A DNA stretch of 64,000 nt. Origin: Mycobacterium sp. SMC-2 (GTDB lineage Bacteria; Actinomycetota; Actinomycetes; Mycobacteriales; Mycobacteriaceae). Where the stretch lies: the NCBI RefSeq assembly GCF_025263485.1, contig NZ_CP079863.1, forward strand, positions 5,890,001 to 5,954,000, given 5' to 3'. The position numbers and the translations under genes were made by a program. Position 1 is the stretch's first letter. Each line of letters starts with the position of its first letter. Positions 8,713 to 18,424 of the stretch are shown here, one piece after another. The notes under the pieces were generated by a model. The model ran no database searches. It was not told the DNA's origin and saw only the letters and a list, made by a program, of their open reading frames with translations.

Positions 8713-10329
8713 TCAAGTTGTCCGCGGCGCCGGTGCGGGCGCCACTGCCGGCGCCGGCGCGGTGGCCGCCGCGGTCACCGTTGTCGCTGTCGGGGCCGAC
8801 ACGTGCGTCCATCCCAAGAAATTCGGGCCGGTCTCGAGTTGGTCGATCGGCGTGACTTGGTCATTAAGCCAAACATGGTCTTTGTCCAGGGCCATGACTC
8901 GATGGTCGGTGTATTGGCCCACATCGCCGAACTGCAGCCGCGAGGGAGCCATGGGTGAACTCACCGGCGAACCCAGCGGCGGCAACTGAAGTTTGGCCGC
9001 GGCATAGGCGTCATCGATGCTGTCTCCTGAGAGCACTGCACGTCCGGCCTGCGCGAGTGCGCCATTGGCCGCGGTTCGCACCGATTGGTCGGGCAACTGG
9101 ACCTGAGTCGAGGGTGCTGGCATCTGACCGGGCGCTGCCGGCGCTGACGGCGGCGGTGTGGAGCCACTGCCAGCGTTTTCTGTGCCCGCCTTGTCCCCTT
9201 TGTCACCTTTGTCGCCTGGGTCGTGCAGTGCGGCTGGCTGCGTACCATCTTGAGTTTTGTCGTCACTGGTGTGCGACCCGGACGGGTCTTTTAACGGATC
9301 GGCGTGCTCATGGGAGGCCAGGTCCGGATCGTGGCCGCCATCTCGTAGCGCCCCACCGATCGCGGAACCTAAATCTCCCAGCCCGCCGCCACCGCCACCG
9401 CCGAGCGAGGGAATCGCTGAACCGAGCGCACCTGGCAGCGAGCCAAGAGCGCCCATCGCAGGTCCTGCCATCATGCCCAACCGCGACATCAACGGGTCGG
9501 ATGCCAGCCCGTCCAGTAGTGGGTCATTGCCGTTGCCAGTACCGTCGCCGGTCCCGGCGGGAGAATCCGCGCCGCCCAGTGCGGTGCCGGGTGTATCCGG
9601 GCTGCCAGTGCCGTCGCCGGCCGCACCCTCGGTGTGTGGGTCATCGCCAGGTTTCTTGTCTTGCAACGCCTGATAGCGCGCCGAGAGGCCGTCTAGCACC
9701 CGCGCTTGTGAATCCGAGTCCAGCCCAGCATTTTTCAGAACGTTGAGGATGTCGTCGGTTTTGCCCTGCAAAAACTCTGCCAGCTGCTGCTGGCCGGTCG
9801 CAGTATCCAGCGACGACCCTAACTTGGTGACCTGGTCGATGATGTCCTGCTGCAGGCCTTGCAGCCGCTGACGGCCATCCGCGCTAGAGCTCGACGCTTT
9901 AAGCAGCGCGTCAGCCAGTTTGTCATCAGCGTCATTGAGCGCCGAATGATTCTTGGCCAGCGCCTCATCGAGACGCTTGGCGGCTTCGGCCCCCGCCCCG
10001 CTCAGTCCCGGTGGCGGTGGCGTGCCGGCCGGGGTCGTGGGGGCCGGGGACCCCGGAGGGGGCGGCGGCGCAGGAGGCGCTGCGGGTTGATCGCGGCCAA
10101 GTGCCCTGTTGATTTCGGGCATCGGAGCCGTATCCGGGTTAATACCCATGTAAGTCAGCTTGGCCCGGTCGAGCTTGGTGAGCTGATCGCGTGAGCTGAC
10201 CGGAGCCGTTGGGGCCGGGTCTAGTGGCATCGGGCCGCCAGGCGCCGGGCTTTGAGGGAAAGGTGACCCCAATACCTCGGATACTCCGCCGAGCACCTGG
10301 GACAGCGCTACATCGGTCCAGCCCGTCAT
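8713..10329 (-). CDS. DUF4226-like Esp-associated protein with Pro/Gly-rich linkers
   Basis: 538 residues; first gene of the ESX-associated operon. Residues 110-220 hold a helical module with the motif TATGQQQLAEFLQGKTDDIL, also found in the proteins at 11355, 21577 and 22677. The middle is Gly/Asp/Pro-rich. Residues 420-510 form a globular end (TAANGALAQAGRAVLSG, then DKDHVWLNDQVTPIDQL), like the tail of proteins in the M. tuberculosis ESX-2 region (Rv3899c type). I infer secretion through an ESX system; the function is unknown. Confidence 0.65.
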   Translation of the reverse strand: MTGWTDVALSQVLGGVSEVLGSPFPQSPAPGGPMPLDPAPTAPVSSRDQLTKLDRAKLTYMGINPDTAPMPEINRALGRDQPAAPPAPPPPPGSPAPTTPAGTPPPPGLSGAGAEAAKRLDEALAKNHSALNDADDKLADALLKASSSSADGRQRLQGLQQDIIDQVTKLGSSLDTATGQQQLAEFLQGKTDDILNVLKNAGLDSDSQARVLDGLSARYQALQDKKPGDDPHTEGAAGDGTGSPDTPGTALGGADSPAGTGDGTGNGNDPLLDGLASDPLMSRLGMMAGPAMGALGSLPGALGSAIPSLGGGGGGGLGDLGSAIGGALRDGGHDPDLASHEHADPLKDPSGSHTSDDKTQDGTQPAALHDPGDKGDKGDKAGTENAGSGSTPPPSAPAAPGQMPAPSTQVQLPDQSVRTAANGALAQAGRAVLSGDSIDDAYAAAKLQLPPLGSPVSSPMAPSRLQFGDVGQYTDHRVMALDKDHVWLNDQVTPIDQLETGPNFLGWTHVSAPTATTVTAAATAPAPAVAPAPAPRTT

Positions 10330-10330
10330 G

Positions 10331-10350
10331 TTCGGGACAATAAGTCCCGA
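10331..10350 (-). promoter_or_regulatory. Inverted repeat just before the ESX-associated operon
   Basis: A perfect 6-bp inverted repeat CGGGAC-aataa-GTCCCG (10333-10349) ends 3 bases before the start codon of the first operon gene (10329). Its position suggests an operator or an RNA hairpin that hides the start. No terminator-like T-run follows. Confidence 0.4.
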
Positions 10351-10893
10351 GTCGCGTTAGCCGCTACCAACAACGCCACATTCACCAAAGACCGGCTACG
10401 CCAGCATGTCCACACGGCTTGTCGACTTTTGTTTTCTGTCAAGACACAACGCACCAGATGCGTCCTGCAACTTCGCACACCTGCGTCAATCGGTCCGGAG
10501 ATACGGCACACAGGAGTGCCTTAAGTTGAGAAGCCTCGCGACTGTGAGCGTCGACGGCGAGCCAGTCGGCGATCTTAGCCGTAAGCTCCGAAGGCAACGA
10601 TCGCGTGCTCTACATCGGTCGCATCGAGCACCGCGCGCATATCTGTCGGCGGCAATGACTTTCGGGTTCGCGGCACCATCACGGGTTGCGCCTCGTCGAT
10701 TCTTCTCGCCGCACGGCCCTTCCCCGCAGTTGAATCCCCTAGCTGCACAAGCAGTAGCCGCCAACACCCGACATGCGCGACGCGAAAGCCGACGCACCTC
10801 TGGCAGGGCCAGCCTGGACAAGAGCAGGGTCAAATTGCGACGTTAACGAATCAGCCTGGCACACAGGCTTATTGCGACCCGGCCGGGAACCGA
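10351..10893. other. Intergenic stretch of about 540 bp, no convincing gene
   Basis: Open frames exist on both strands (10406-10846 plus, 10486-10833 minus), but their products are Arg/Ser-rich with no domain-like order, and neither has a good ribosome site. It may contain promoters for the ESX-associated operon, or gene remnants. Confidence 0.4.
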
Positions 10894-11091
10894 TCATCTG
10901 ACCGGTGGCGCCGGAGAAGCGGTCTTGCGGCTGGCCGTAAGTACGTCCTGGATTTCCTCAATCTTTGTATCGACGTCTTGCACGACTGCGCGCGTGATGC
11001 TCGGATCGTCGGCTAGCTTAGCTGGGGTACCGTCGCGCAAACTGGTCAGCTCGTCGGCGATCCACTTTATTCTCGCGATGCAACCTGACAC
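10894..11091 (-). CDS. Small hypothetical protein
   Basis: 65 residues from a GTG, mainly helical (IARIKWIADELTSLRDG, then VVQDVDTKIEEIQDVLTASRK). Codon use is natural for the strand and charged residues alternate as in a coiled coil. It has no recognisable family and a weak ribosome site. Confidence 0.35.
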   Translation of the reverse strand: MSGCIARIKWIADELTSLRDGTPAKLADDPSITRAVVQDVDTKIEEIQDVLTASRKTASPAPPVR

Positions 11092-11290
11092 CTCTACCAG
11101 CGATCCGGTATCAGCGATCCGGGCGCAGCACCTCTTTGGTTCCGATGTTAAATCCCTTCGAGCGCTGCACTTTCCACCAACGCTCGGGCAACTTATCGGC
11201 CGACGCGACGGTCGCGATCAAATTCCCGCCAGAACTTTGACGCGCGCAGGTTGACGCCGGCCTTGGGGTAGATTTGCACCGCGACGGGCC
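11092..11290 (-). other. Possible degenerate coding remnant
   Basis: On the minus strand, short protein-like strings appear in two frames: QIYPKAGVNLRASKFW, and after a frame change GGNLIATVASADKLPERWW followed by KVQRSKGFNIGTKEVL, ending in a stop near 11118. This looks like a small gene with a frameshift, but no start is secure. I do not recognise the family. Confidence 0.25.
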
Positions 11291-11293
11291 AGG

Positions 11294-11312
11294 GGGCGGC
11301 TGTAGGCCGCCC
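11294..11312 (-). terminator. Hairpin after the 335-residue gene
   Basis: A perfect 7-bp stem GGGCGGC/GCCGCCC around the loop TGTAG lies about 40 bases past the stop of the minus-strand gene at 11355. No T-run follows, as is common for mycobacterial terminators. Confidence 0.5.
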
Positions 11313-11354
11313 GTTGTTCGCCGGCCGTCCGCGGGCGTGACTTCTAGTTCGTAG

Positions 11355-12362
11355 TTAGTGGCCTTGCTGCGGATAGGTTGGTGGCCCTAGAGGGCCGGAA
11401 GGGTTGTACGGTTCGGGGGTTAAATCGCTGTGCCACATATAAATCCCGGACCCTGGCAACCATTCGTCGTATCCGTAGGGTGGCAGTGGGTTAGAGCCAG
11501 GCGGATAGATTTTCGCTCCCGGAAAGTCCGACTGCGGTACCCAGACGCCTGTGTTTGGGCCCAACTGGACATATGGGTCTGGATTGCCGTGTTCGTCGAG
11601 CACCGTTGGTGGCCCGAGGGCTCCAGGCGGATACACCTTGTAGCCGGGGATTTCATCGGATCTGACAAAGTAGTGCGGAACTTTGTCGGGGTCGTCCGCT
11701 CCTGATCGATCCCATATATCAACCCACGGCGGCGAATCAGGATAGTTGGGCGGGCCCATCCCACCCGGGCCGGCGTTGTAGGGCATATGCCGCTTATCGC
11801 CCGGCTTCCACGTGCGCGAATCCAGCGGCGCAGTAGGTGGTGACTCCTTGCCGTGGCTACCGGAAAGGCGCCCGTAGTCAGCGTTTTGGATGGTGCCGGC
11901 TATTTCAGCATTGCGCTGCTGGAAGTTTTGCAGCAATCCCTTCGCCTGGTTGAGCTGACCTTGCAAAAAGCTGGCCAGTTGCTGCTGTCCTGCGGCGCTA
12001 CGTGTGCTGGGGGCCAGTGCGCTAACCCCCGCGCGGGTGTGAGAGATCAGGTCGTCGATGCTTCGTGCTCCCGCCGCGGCGGCCTGTCCGGCATGGGTCA
12101 GCGCCGGATTGACTTGGCCATCGGCGGCTATCGTGCGGTCTACCGCATGGACCTGATCGGCGTTGGTCGCAGCATAGGTCGTCGCTACCTCGCCTTGCCA
12201 ATTGGCAGCTGCGGCCTGCCCCACGTGCGCTACAGCTGCTCGGCCCGCCATCAACTGCTGCGCTGAAGGCAACGCCCCTTCGACGGGCGCCGCGCCGAAA
12301 AGCCGGCGAGCATCACTGAGCACGCGACCTGTCTCGGCCACCAGTCCATCGAGTGACGACAT
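11355..12362 (-). CDS. DUF4226-like secreted protein with Pro/Tyr-rich tail
   Basis: 335 residues. Residues 1-165 share the module of the proteins at 21577 and 22677: LVAETGRVLSDARRLFGAAP, HVGQAAAANWQGE, TIAADG, SAAGQQQLASFLQGQLNQAK. After residue 190 there is a repetitive tail with PGYKVYPPGALGPP, PGAKIYPPGSNPLPP and PSGPLGPPTYP units and many aromatic residues. No enzyme motif is seen. The tail replaces the peptidoglycan-hydrolase domains of the other two proteins, so the family looks like one export module with different endings. Confidence 0.7.
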   Translation of the reverse strand: MSSLDGLVAETGRVLSDARRLFGAAPVEGALPSAQQLMAGRAAVAHVGQAAAANWQGEVATTYAATNADQVHAVDRTIAADGQVNPALTHAGQAAAAGARSIDDLISHTRAGVSALAPSTRSAAGQQQLASFLQGQLNQAKGLLQNFQQRNAEIAGTIQNADYGRLSGSHGKESPPTAPLDSRTWKPGDKRHMPYNAGPGGMGPPNYPDSPPWVDIWDRSGADDPDKVPHYFVRSDEIPGYKVYPPGALGPPTVLDEHGNPDPYVQLGPNTGVWVPQSDFPGAKIYPPGSNPLPPYGYDEWLPGSGIYMWHSDLTPEPYNPSGPLGPPTYPQQGH

Positions 12363-12375
12363 ACTGGCCAGTATT
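12363..12375 (-). promoter_or_regulatory. Candidate leaderless -10 element
   Basis: AATACT lies exactly 7 bases before the ATG at 12362, so transcription would begin at or next to the start codon. The paralogous genes at 22617 and 23759 have GATACT at the same distance. None has a good ribosome-binding site. Leaderless mRNAs are common in mycobacteria. Confidence 0.45.
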
Positions 12376-12516
12376 ACCCAGATCCAGTGCGGCTTCCATC
12401 GCCGTCGCCGACTTCGTGCTCATGTGGCGTGCGGGGCGTCGGCGACCGGATCGGCCAACTGCTCGTTCATTCGGTCTCCGGCATGCACGTACTGGCGTAT
12501 GAGCGGCGTCACAGCT

Positions 12517-12777
12517 TTATTCAAAACTGAGGCTGTGATCCAGGTCAGGGGTGCTGGGGGTGCGCGGCCGGTACAGGTCGCTAGTGAGTGCGCGCGCTTG
12601 TCCGATATCGCGCCGGGCGGCGGACATTTGTTCGGGCGTGCTCGTGGCATCCAGAAGGAGGGCCCGCGCGCGTTGCCGGGCGGCATGGACGTGCTCGCGG
12701 CGGGCGAGATTGTCGGGCAAGGCTTGCACGGCGCGGATGTCTTGTTGGGCTTGAGCCGAAGGTCCGGATTCGGGCAT
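12517..12777 (-). CDS. Small helical protein, unknown
   Basis: About 86 residues from the ATG at 12777 (MPESGPSAQAQQDIRAVQAL), then two regular helices (RREHVHAARQRARALLLDA, PEQMSAARRDIGQARALTS). It lies between the DUF4226-like gene and the giant helicase gene. The helical-hairpin composition resembles T7SS-associated helpers, but there is no secure match and no clear ribosome site. Confidence 0.45.
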   Translation of the reverse strand: MPESGPSAQAQQDIRAVQALPDNLARREHVHAARQRARALLLDATSTPEQMSAARRDIGQARALTSDLYRPRTPSTPDLDHSLSFE

Positions 12778-12949
12778 GCCGCACAGTAAACCGCGTGGCT
12801 GTGCTGCGCGACAAAGGCTGCGAGGTTTCGCCATGGGTCGGCATGCGGCGGCGACGGCTCGAATATGCGGCGATGAAACGGCGCGGGGAACTCAAGCGCC
12901 ACACCAGGGATTGTGTTCGAATGTAGTGTCTAACTTCCGGTTTGGACAT

Positions 12950-15900
12950 TCAGAAGTCGTGCTCGGGACCGGCGAGGCCTTGCTGGTGGTCGTGTTGTTC
13001 GAGGCCAAGGCGTTCTCGGGCGCGGACAATTTTGCGTAGGGCATCGGCGCTGGGGTAGCCGAGTTCTTCGACCAGAGCCGGTGTGGGGTTCAGGAGCAGG
13101 CTCCATCCGGGTTTGCGGCCGCGGGCGGCCATGCGTTGTTCGGCCGCGGCGGCTTTGGCTTTGGCTTCGGGGCTTTGGGCGGCCATGCGCAGCTCGAGGG
13201 TGAGGGCTTTAAGTTCTGCGTCTTTTGTGGCCAGTTCGTCGGCGTGTTCGAACGGTGCTGGGGGGTTGGCTACAAAGTCGTCGAGGGCGGCCTGGTCGCG
13301 GTCGCGTTCGTGCTGCAGTCGTGCGTGGTGTTCGGGTAGGCCGGTATAGAGGTTTTCCACGCGGCGCAGCAGTCCGAGTTGTTTGGGGCCGTTGACGTCG
13401 GAGCCCAGACCTGCGCCGGTGGATAACACTTCAAGGCCGTCGATTTCTGCCGTGCGCGACGGCACGGCTAGTCGGAGTAGCAATTGGTCGTGGGTGAGGT
13501 CGCAGGCGGCCAGAATGTCGATGCCGTAGATGGTGGCGCCGATGGGTTCGAAGCGGCCGGCGCCGCGGTCTTTGCCGGCGGCGTAGGCGCGCCGGCAGGC
13601 CGCAGCCAGTGCGTAGGAGGCGGGGACACGCTCGGTGTAGATGGTGTCTGCGACGGTCAGCCGTGGTGGCCCGCCGGCGGAGGCATGCGCGGCGGCTGCC
13701 GTGGCGACTGGGGTGAGCTCGTCGATGGCGCGTTGTTTGTTGGGAATCGCGCGCTCGAGCACACTGACTTGCCAGTCGCGGTTGCGCACCGATTGACTGT
13801 GTGCGCGCTGCAGGGCGGTGAGGCGCTTAACGGTGTCGTCGAGTTCAACTTGGTGTATGTAACGCGGGTCGCCGGTGGCGATGGCCTTGGTTTCTGCGGC
13901 GGCCGTCCCGATGTCACCGCCGGAAAGGTCGTCGATCTCGATATCGAGGACCTCGTTGCGGCGCATCTGTTCGATGAACAGCGTTTTGGCTTGGACTTTT
14001 TGCCACATGACGGTGTCGTAGGAGCCTTCAGTGACGTAGATGAAGATGTCGACGCCGTCAAGGTTTTGGTTGCCTTGGCGCTGAATGCGGCCTTCGCGTT
14101 GTTCTAGGTCGCGCGGGCGCCATGGCACGTCGACGTGATGCAGCGCGGCGGCTCGGGCTTGCACGTTGACCCCGGCGCCGATTTTCTCGGTGCTACCGAT
14201 CAGCACTGAGACGTCTCCCCTAATGCACCGGGCGAAAAGCGTTTTGATCTCTTGAAGATCTTTCGCCTCGTGGACGAAGCGGATCGCGGCTGCGGGCATG
14301 CCGCGCGCCACGAGTTCGTCTTTGATCGCCTGGTAGATGGTGAACTGGGCGGGGTCTTTGGATGGGGTGCCACGGTCGCAGAACATGATCTGCAGTGCCC
14401 CAGTACCAGCCGGCGCGCCGGTGTCGGGATGAGTGTAGGCGCGATGCGCGTGACGGTGATGGACGCGCATGGCTGCCTCGGCGACTGCGCAGGCGCGGCT
14501 GTGTCGCGGTTTGGGCAAGTGGGCCAACCGTGGATCCAACGACACGTTGCGCCCGTCGTTGCTGACTTTGAGTGGGTTGTCGCGTCGGGGATTGCGTGAG
14601 TCGAGATGATCGAGGCGGTAGCCCAAGTCGGTAATGAAGTCGACGACTTCGATGTCGGGGTGCAAGCTGATGATTTGGCGTTGCCCGCTGCGAAGCGGCG
14701 GCAGCTCGACGGGGACTTGGTCGCGGGTCACGACGGCGGTGTAGACCGAGGACAGGGCCAGCAGTGCGGGCAAGTTGGTGAACTTTCCTACTCGCGTGAC
14801 GGGCCGCAGCTTGGTGCCTGTGGCGTTGACCTCGATGCTGGTGGTGGTCGCGGTAAACGCGGCACCCCAGTCCCCCAGGTCAGCGACCCCGGCTTGCTCT
14901 AAAAGGTCGGGCCGCAAGTAGGTCTGCATGACCCATAGCTCGCCTAATGAGTTGCTGATCGGTGTGCCGGTGGCGAAGGTGGCGACCCGTTCGACGACCC
15001 GGTGCGCGGGAATGCCTTTGGCCAGCGCCTCGTCGCGGCGCCGCTGGCGCAACACGGTGAGTTTGAGGGCGAGGTCCTCGGCGCGTTGCGATGCGTTGGG
15101 GCACGATAATTCTTCAATGTTGCAGGTGCGGCCCAAGTTCTTGTATGTGTCGGCCTCGTCGATCATCAGGTAGTCGCAACCGGATTCCTCAAACCGCAAG
15201 CCAGTGTCTTTGGCGTTGGCTGCCAACAGTTTTTCTAGCCGCGCCTTGGCGCTTTTGATGGCCAGTTCGATGCGCTTTTTGCTGCGGTCGGCTTCGGCGG
15301 ATTGGAGTTGTTCGCGCAAGGTGTCGAGCTGGTTTTCGATGTAGTCGACGCGCATGTCCGTGGAGACGTTGATCGCGGTGAACGCCGACTGCGGGATGAC
15401 AACGAGATCCCAATCGCTTGAGGCGGTTTGGGCGATGAAGCGGCGCCGTCCATCAGCGGTGGTGGCCGCTGAGCCGAGCAGAATCCTGGCGGCCGGATAC
15501 CACTGTTGGGCTTCGCGGCCAACTTGTTCGGTGATCGCGTTGGGTACCACGAGCCAGGGTTGGCGCACCAACCCCAGCCGCCGCAGTTCCAGCGCACCAG
15601 CGACCATGCTTCCTGTCTTGCCCGCTCCGACAACATGATCCAAGAGAACGGTGGGCTCGGAGACGATTCGCGCGGCGGCATTGCGCTGGTAGAAGTGCGG
15701 CGTGAAGTGGTCCGACATGCCGGGAAACCGCATGTGTGAGCCGTCGTAGGCAGGCGCGCGCAGCGAGTTGAAGCGCCGGTTGTACTCGGCGACCAGGGTG
15801 TCGCGGCGGGCGTCGTCAGACCACAGCCAGCGGGTGAATTCCTCGCTGATTTTGGCCATTTTGGCCTGGGCGGCGAAAGTGGCCTGCGGGTCGAGGACAC

Positions 15901-18424
15901 CGTCGTCGTTGTTGACGAGGACGGCTTTGGAGTTGCAGGCGGCCTCGAGCAGGCTAACCGCGTCGCAGCCGCGTCGGTCGGTTCCCCATTCGTCGGTCAT
16001 CAGCCGGCCGTGGCGTTTGTAGGAGGCAACGTCGACGACCCAGCGCCCGCCGAGGTGTTCGGCGACCACACCGGTGGCATCGAACGTTTTCTCGGCGAAG
16101 GCGGCGACGACTTGGGCCGGGATCCAGGGGGCCCCCGGGCGCACTTTGATGTCTTGGGCTTCACGCTGGGGCGGCAGCACCTGTTGCAGGGCGGCGGCGT
16201 AGTCGTTGTAGATCGGATTGGTTTCTGCCGCATCGAGTGCGCGGGCGAGTTTGGTGCGCACGTTGCCTGACAGGGCACTCACGGCGGGGACGAGTTCGTC
16301 GGGGTCATCGAGGCTGGGATAGACCAGTCCGGCGATCAGGTCACGGACGTCGTCGACTTCGACTTCTAGCAGGTTGGCGATTAGGTCGACGTCGACGCGC
16401 TGGGTGCGGTCCAGGCACATCGCCAACGCTTCTTCGGGGGTGTCGGCGCTGGCGCGCTCCAGCGGCGGGGTAAGCAGGTCGGTGGAAAAGATGGCCGACT
16501 TCTGGGCGGTGCCGGTGTCTTCGTCGAAGATTTCCAATGAGGCGACCAGTGCCCATCCGGGGTCGTGACGCATTCCGCCGTCGAGGTGACGCCGCTTCTT
16601 GTAAGGCGCCGGCGCTTCGGAGGCCTCGGTGTCCCATTGCACGGCGACGTCGTCGGGCACGGGCCCGGTGTAGGGGCGCTCGGGGGTGCCTTCGGCGGCG
16701 CGCCAGGCGGTTTCGGCGGCGGCCAAGCGCTGATCGTGGCGTTCTTGGGTGACGGTGGGATAGACCCAGGTAAACCGGTTGAGTGGGCCATGGCGGCGCA
16801 CGTAGTTGTCGTAGAGGGTGTTGAGGTGTCCGCGGAGCTGGTCGCGCTCGATGGCGGGCCGGCCGTCGCGTTGGGAGGCGATCAGGCTGACGGCGACGTC
16901 GCGCAGGCCGATGAGTTCACGGGTTTCTGCTAGCAGCGTTTTCGGGGTTCTGTGGGGTTCCCATTGGTGTCCGGCCCAGTACTCGATGCCGCGGTTGGCC
17001 TCGCTGTAGCGCAATGTGTAGAGCGGGGTGTCCTCACCGCGGTCGGCGGCGGTGATCAGGCCGGGGTCGAAGGCGTCTGCGGCGACGTCGGTGAGTTCAG
17101 CCGGCGTGGCGGTTAATCCGAGCCCGTGCTTCATGGCCGAGTCGATGAGCACGTGTAGCCGGTCGCGCAGCTGCTCGGCGAGCTCGATGCCGCTGGTGCC
17201 GCGCACAACGAGTTGGTGGGAGCCGTTGAGTCCGCGGCCCGCGCGCATCTGGCCGAGCACGTTGTGGGGGTTGGCGACGAAATGGGAGTTGATGTGCAGG
17301 GTTTCGCCGGCGCCGGTGTCGGGGTCGGTGAGCTCGATGGCTTCGGTGTTGATCCAGTCGGGCAGTTCGTCGGGGGCAGGCGTTCGGGGATCGCGGCGGC
17401 GCAGGATGAGCAGGTCGGTGACGACCTCGGTGCCGGCCACCCGCGTAAACGCCTTCGACGGGAGCCGGAGCGCGCCGATGAGGTCGGCTTTGGCCGAAAT
17501 ATCACGCCGGGCAGCCGTTTTCGCTGCATCCAGGGTGTAGCGGCTGGTCAGCACAGCCACGTATCCACCAGGGGCAGTCAGCGCGAGGGACTTAACGATG
17601 AAGTGGTTATGGATGGAGTGACGTGCGGGGTTGTGGGCGGGGTCGGTGACCGCGTAGCGGCCGAAGGGGACGTTGCCGACGGCGGCGGCGAAGCTGTTCT
17701 CGGGGACGCGAGTGGATTCGAAACCTTCGTGGCGGATCTGAGCCGATGGGTAGAGCAGGGCGGCGATGGCTGCGGTGGTGGCGTCACTTTCAACACCAAC
17801 CATGACTGCCTCATCGAGGGCGTGAGCGATGAATGTTCCCGCCCCGCAACCTGGTTCGAGGACCCTGCCGCCAGTAAACCCGGCCCGACCTAGTGCTTCC
17901 CACACCACGGCGGCGATGGCCGGATCGGTGTAGTGGGCGTTGAGGATGGAGGCCTCTGCCTGGCGGTATTGATCGCGGTCGAGCAACTCGGCCAGTGTGT
18001 CGCGTTCGGCGACGAGCTCGCTGGCGCGGGGGTCGAACACCTGGGGTACCGCACCCCAGCCTGACCAGGTGGCCAGAACACGCTGTTCGGCTGGGGTGGC
18101 CGGCCGCTGCGCGTCCTGCAGGGCGCGCAGCAGCTCGACGGCGGCAATGTTGGCGCGGATGCGCGCTTTGGACCCCGATGGCACCAGGGTGTCGAGGCTT
18201 GCCGGAAAATCGGTGGGGCTGGTGAATTCTTCTATCCGCCGCTCGGCGGCCGGCGTCGGTTCGTCTGATACAGCCGGGCTCTGTACGGCGCCCGCCGGCG
18301 GGTCGATTGGCTGGTGGGCTGGTGTGCGCGAGTTCAGCCGCGGCAGCGGGGCGCCGCCGGGGTCAATCGAGCGCGGATCGGTGGGCTGATCGGCCTCATC
18401 GAACAGTGAGGGCTGGGCGTTTAC
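12950..18424 (-). CDS. Giant DNA adenine-methyltransferase/SNF2-type helicase of mobile elements
   Basis: About 1824 residues. Near residue 190 is the AdoMet motif VLEPGCGAGTF, and near 250 the catalytic variant GNVPFG (N6-adenine type, in place of NPPY). Near 925 is Walker A HVVGAGKTGSM, near 1085 the DEAD box MIDEADTYKN, then ATGTPISNSLGE (motif III), and near 1446 QREGRIQRQGN (motif VI). Such fused proteins are found on conjugative plasmids and phages and are thought to protect incoming DNA (DarB-like) or act in transfer. Protein similarity begins at NAQPSLFDEADQ, where the expected start is GTA (18424-18422) overlapping the upstream stop; the frame itself stays open to 19099, but that extension overlaps the upstream gene and looks like shadow sequence. 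Confidence 0.85.
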   Translation of the reverse strand, partial: VNAQPSLFDEADQPTDPRSIDPGGAPLPRLNSRTPAHQPIDPPAGAVQSPAVSDEPTPAAERRIEEFTSPTDFPASLDTLVPSGSKARIRANIAAVELLRALQDAQRPATPAEQRVLATWSGWGAVPQVFDPRASELVAERDTLAELLDRDQYRQAEASILNAHYTDPAIAAVVWEALGRAGFTGGRVLEPGCGAGTFIAHALDEAVMVGVESDATTAAIAALLYPSAQIRHEGFESTRVPENSFAAAVGNVPFGRYAVTDPAHNPARHSIHNHFIVKSLALTAPGGYVAVLTSRYTLDAAKTAARRDISAKADLIGALRLPSKAFTRVAGTEVVTDLLILRRRDPRTPAPDELPDWINTEAIELTDPDTGAGETLHINSHFVANPHNVLGQMRAGRGLNGSHQLVVRGTSGIELAEQLRDRLHVLIDSAMKHGLGLTATPAELTDVAADAFDPGLITAADRGEDTPLYTLRYSEANRGIEYWAGHQWEPHRTPKTLLAETRELIGLRDVAVSLIASQRDGRPAIERDQLRGHLNTLYDNYVRRHGPLNRFTWVYPTVTQERHDQRLAAAETAWRAAEGTPERPYTGPVPDDVAVQWDTEASEAPAPYKKRRHLDGGMRHDPGWALVASLEIFDEDTGTAQKSAIFSTDLLTPPLERASADTPEEALAMCLDRTQRVDVDLIANLLEVEVDDVRDLIAGLVYPSLDDPDELVPAVSALSGNVRTKLARALDAAETNPIYNDYAAALQQVLPPQREAQDIKVRPGAPWIPAQVVAAFAEKTFDATGVVAEHLGGRWVVDVASYKRHGRLMTDEWGTDRRGCDAVSLLEAACNSKAVLVNNDDGVLDPQATFAAQAKMAKISEEFTRWLWSDDARRDTLVAEYNRRFNSLRAPAYDGSHMRFPGMSDHFTPHFYQRNAAARIVSEPTVLLDHVVGAGKTGSMVAGALELRRLGLVRQPWLVVPNAITEQVGREAQQWYPAARILLGSAATTADGRRRFIAQTASSDWDLVVIPQSAFTAINVSTDMRVDYIENQLDTLREQLQSAEADRSKKRIELAIKSAKARLEKLLAANAKDTGLRFEESGCDYLMIDEADTYKNLGRTCNIEELSCPNASQRAEDLALKLTVLRQRRRDEALAKGIPAHRVVERVATFATGTPISNSLGELWVMQTYLRPDLLEQAGVADLGDWGAAFTATTTSIEVNATGTKLRPVTRVGKFTNLPALLALSSVYTAVVTRDQVPVELPPLRSGQRQIISLHPDIEVVDFITDLGYRLDHLDSRNPRRDNPLKVSNDGRNVSLDPRLAHLPKPRHSRACAVAEAAMRVHHRHAHRAYTHPDTGAPAGTGALQIMFCDRGTPSKDPAQFTIYQAIKDELVARGMPAAAIRFVHEAKDLQEIKTLFARCIRGDVSVLIGSTEKIGAGVNVQARAAALHHVDVPWRPRDLEQREGRIQRQGNQNLDGVDIFIYVTEGSYDTVMWQKVQAKTLFIEQMRRNEVLDIEIDDLSGGDIGTAAAETKAIATGDPRYIHQVELDDTVKRLTALQRAHSQSVRNRDWQVSVLERAIPNKQRAIDELTPVATAAAAHASAGGPPRLTVADTIYTERVPASYALAAACRRAYAAGKDRGAGRFEPIGATIYGIDILAACDLTHDQLLLRLAVPSRTAEIDGLEVLSTGAGLGSDVNGPKQLGLLRRVENLYTGLPEHHARLQHERDRDQAALDDFVANPPAPFEHADELATKDAELKALTLELRMAAQSPEAKAKAAAAEQRMAARGRKPGWSLLLNPTPALVEELGYPSADALRKIVRARERLGLEQHDHQQGLAGPEHDF

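Noticed and set aside
10406..10846. Plus-strand frame of 146 codons and its minus-strand rival
   Set aside because: Arg/Ser-rich composition, no ribosome site, no domain pattern.
14252..17893. Plus-strand frames rich in Gly/Val/Asp opposite the helicase
   Set aside because: Antisense shadows; the minus strand holds a full set of helicase and methylase motifs.
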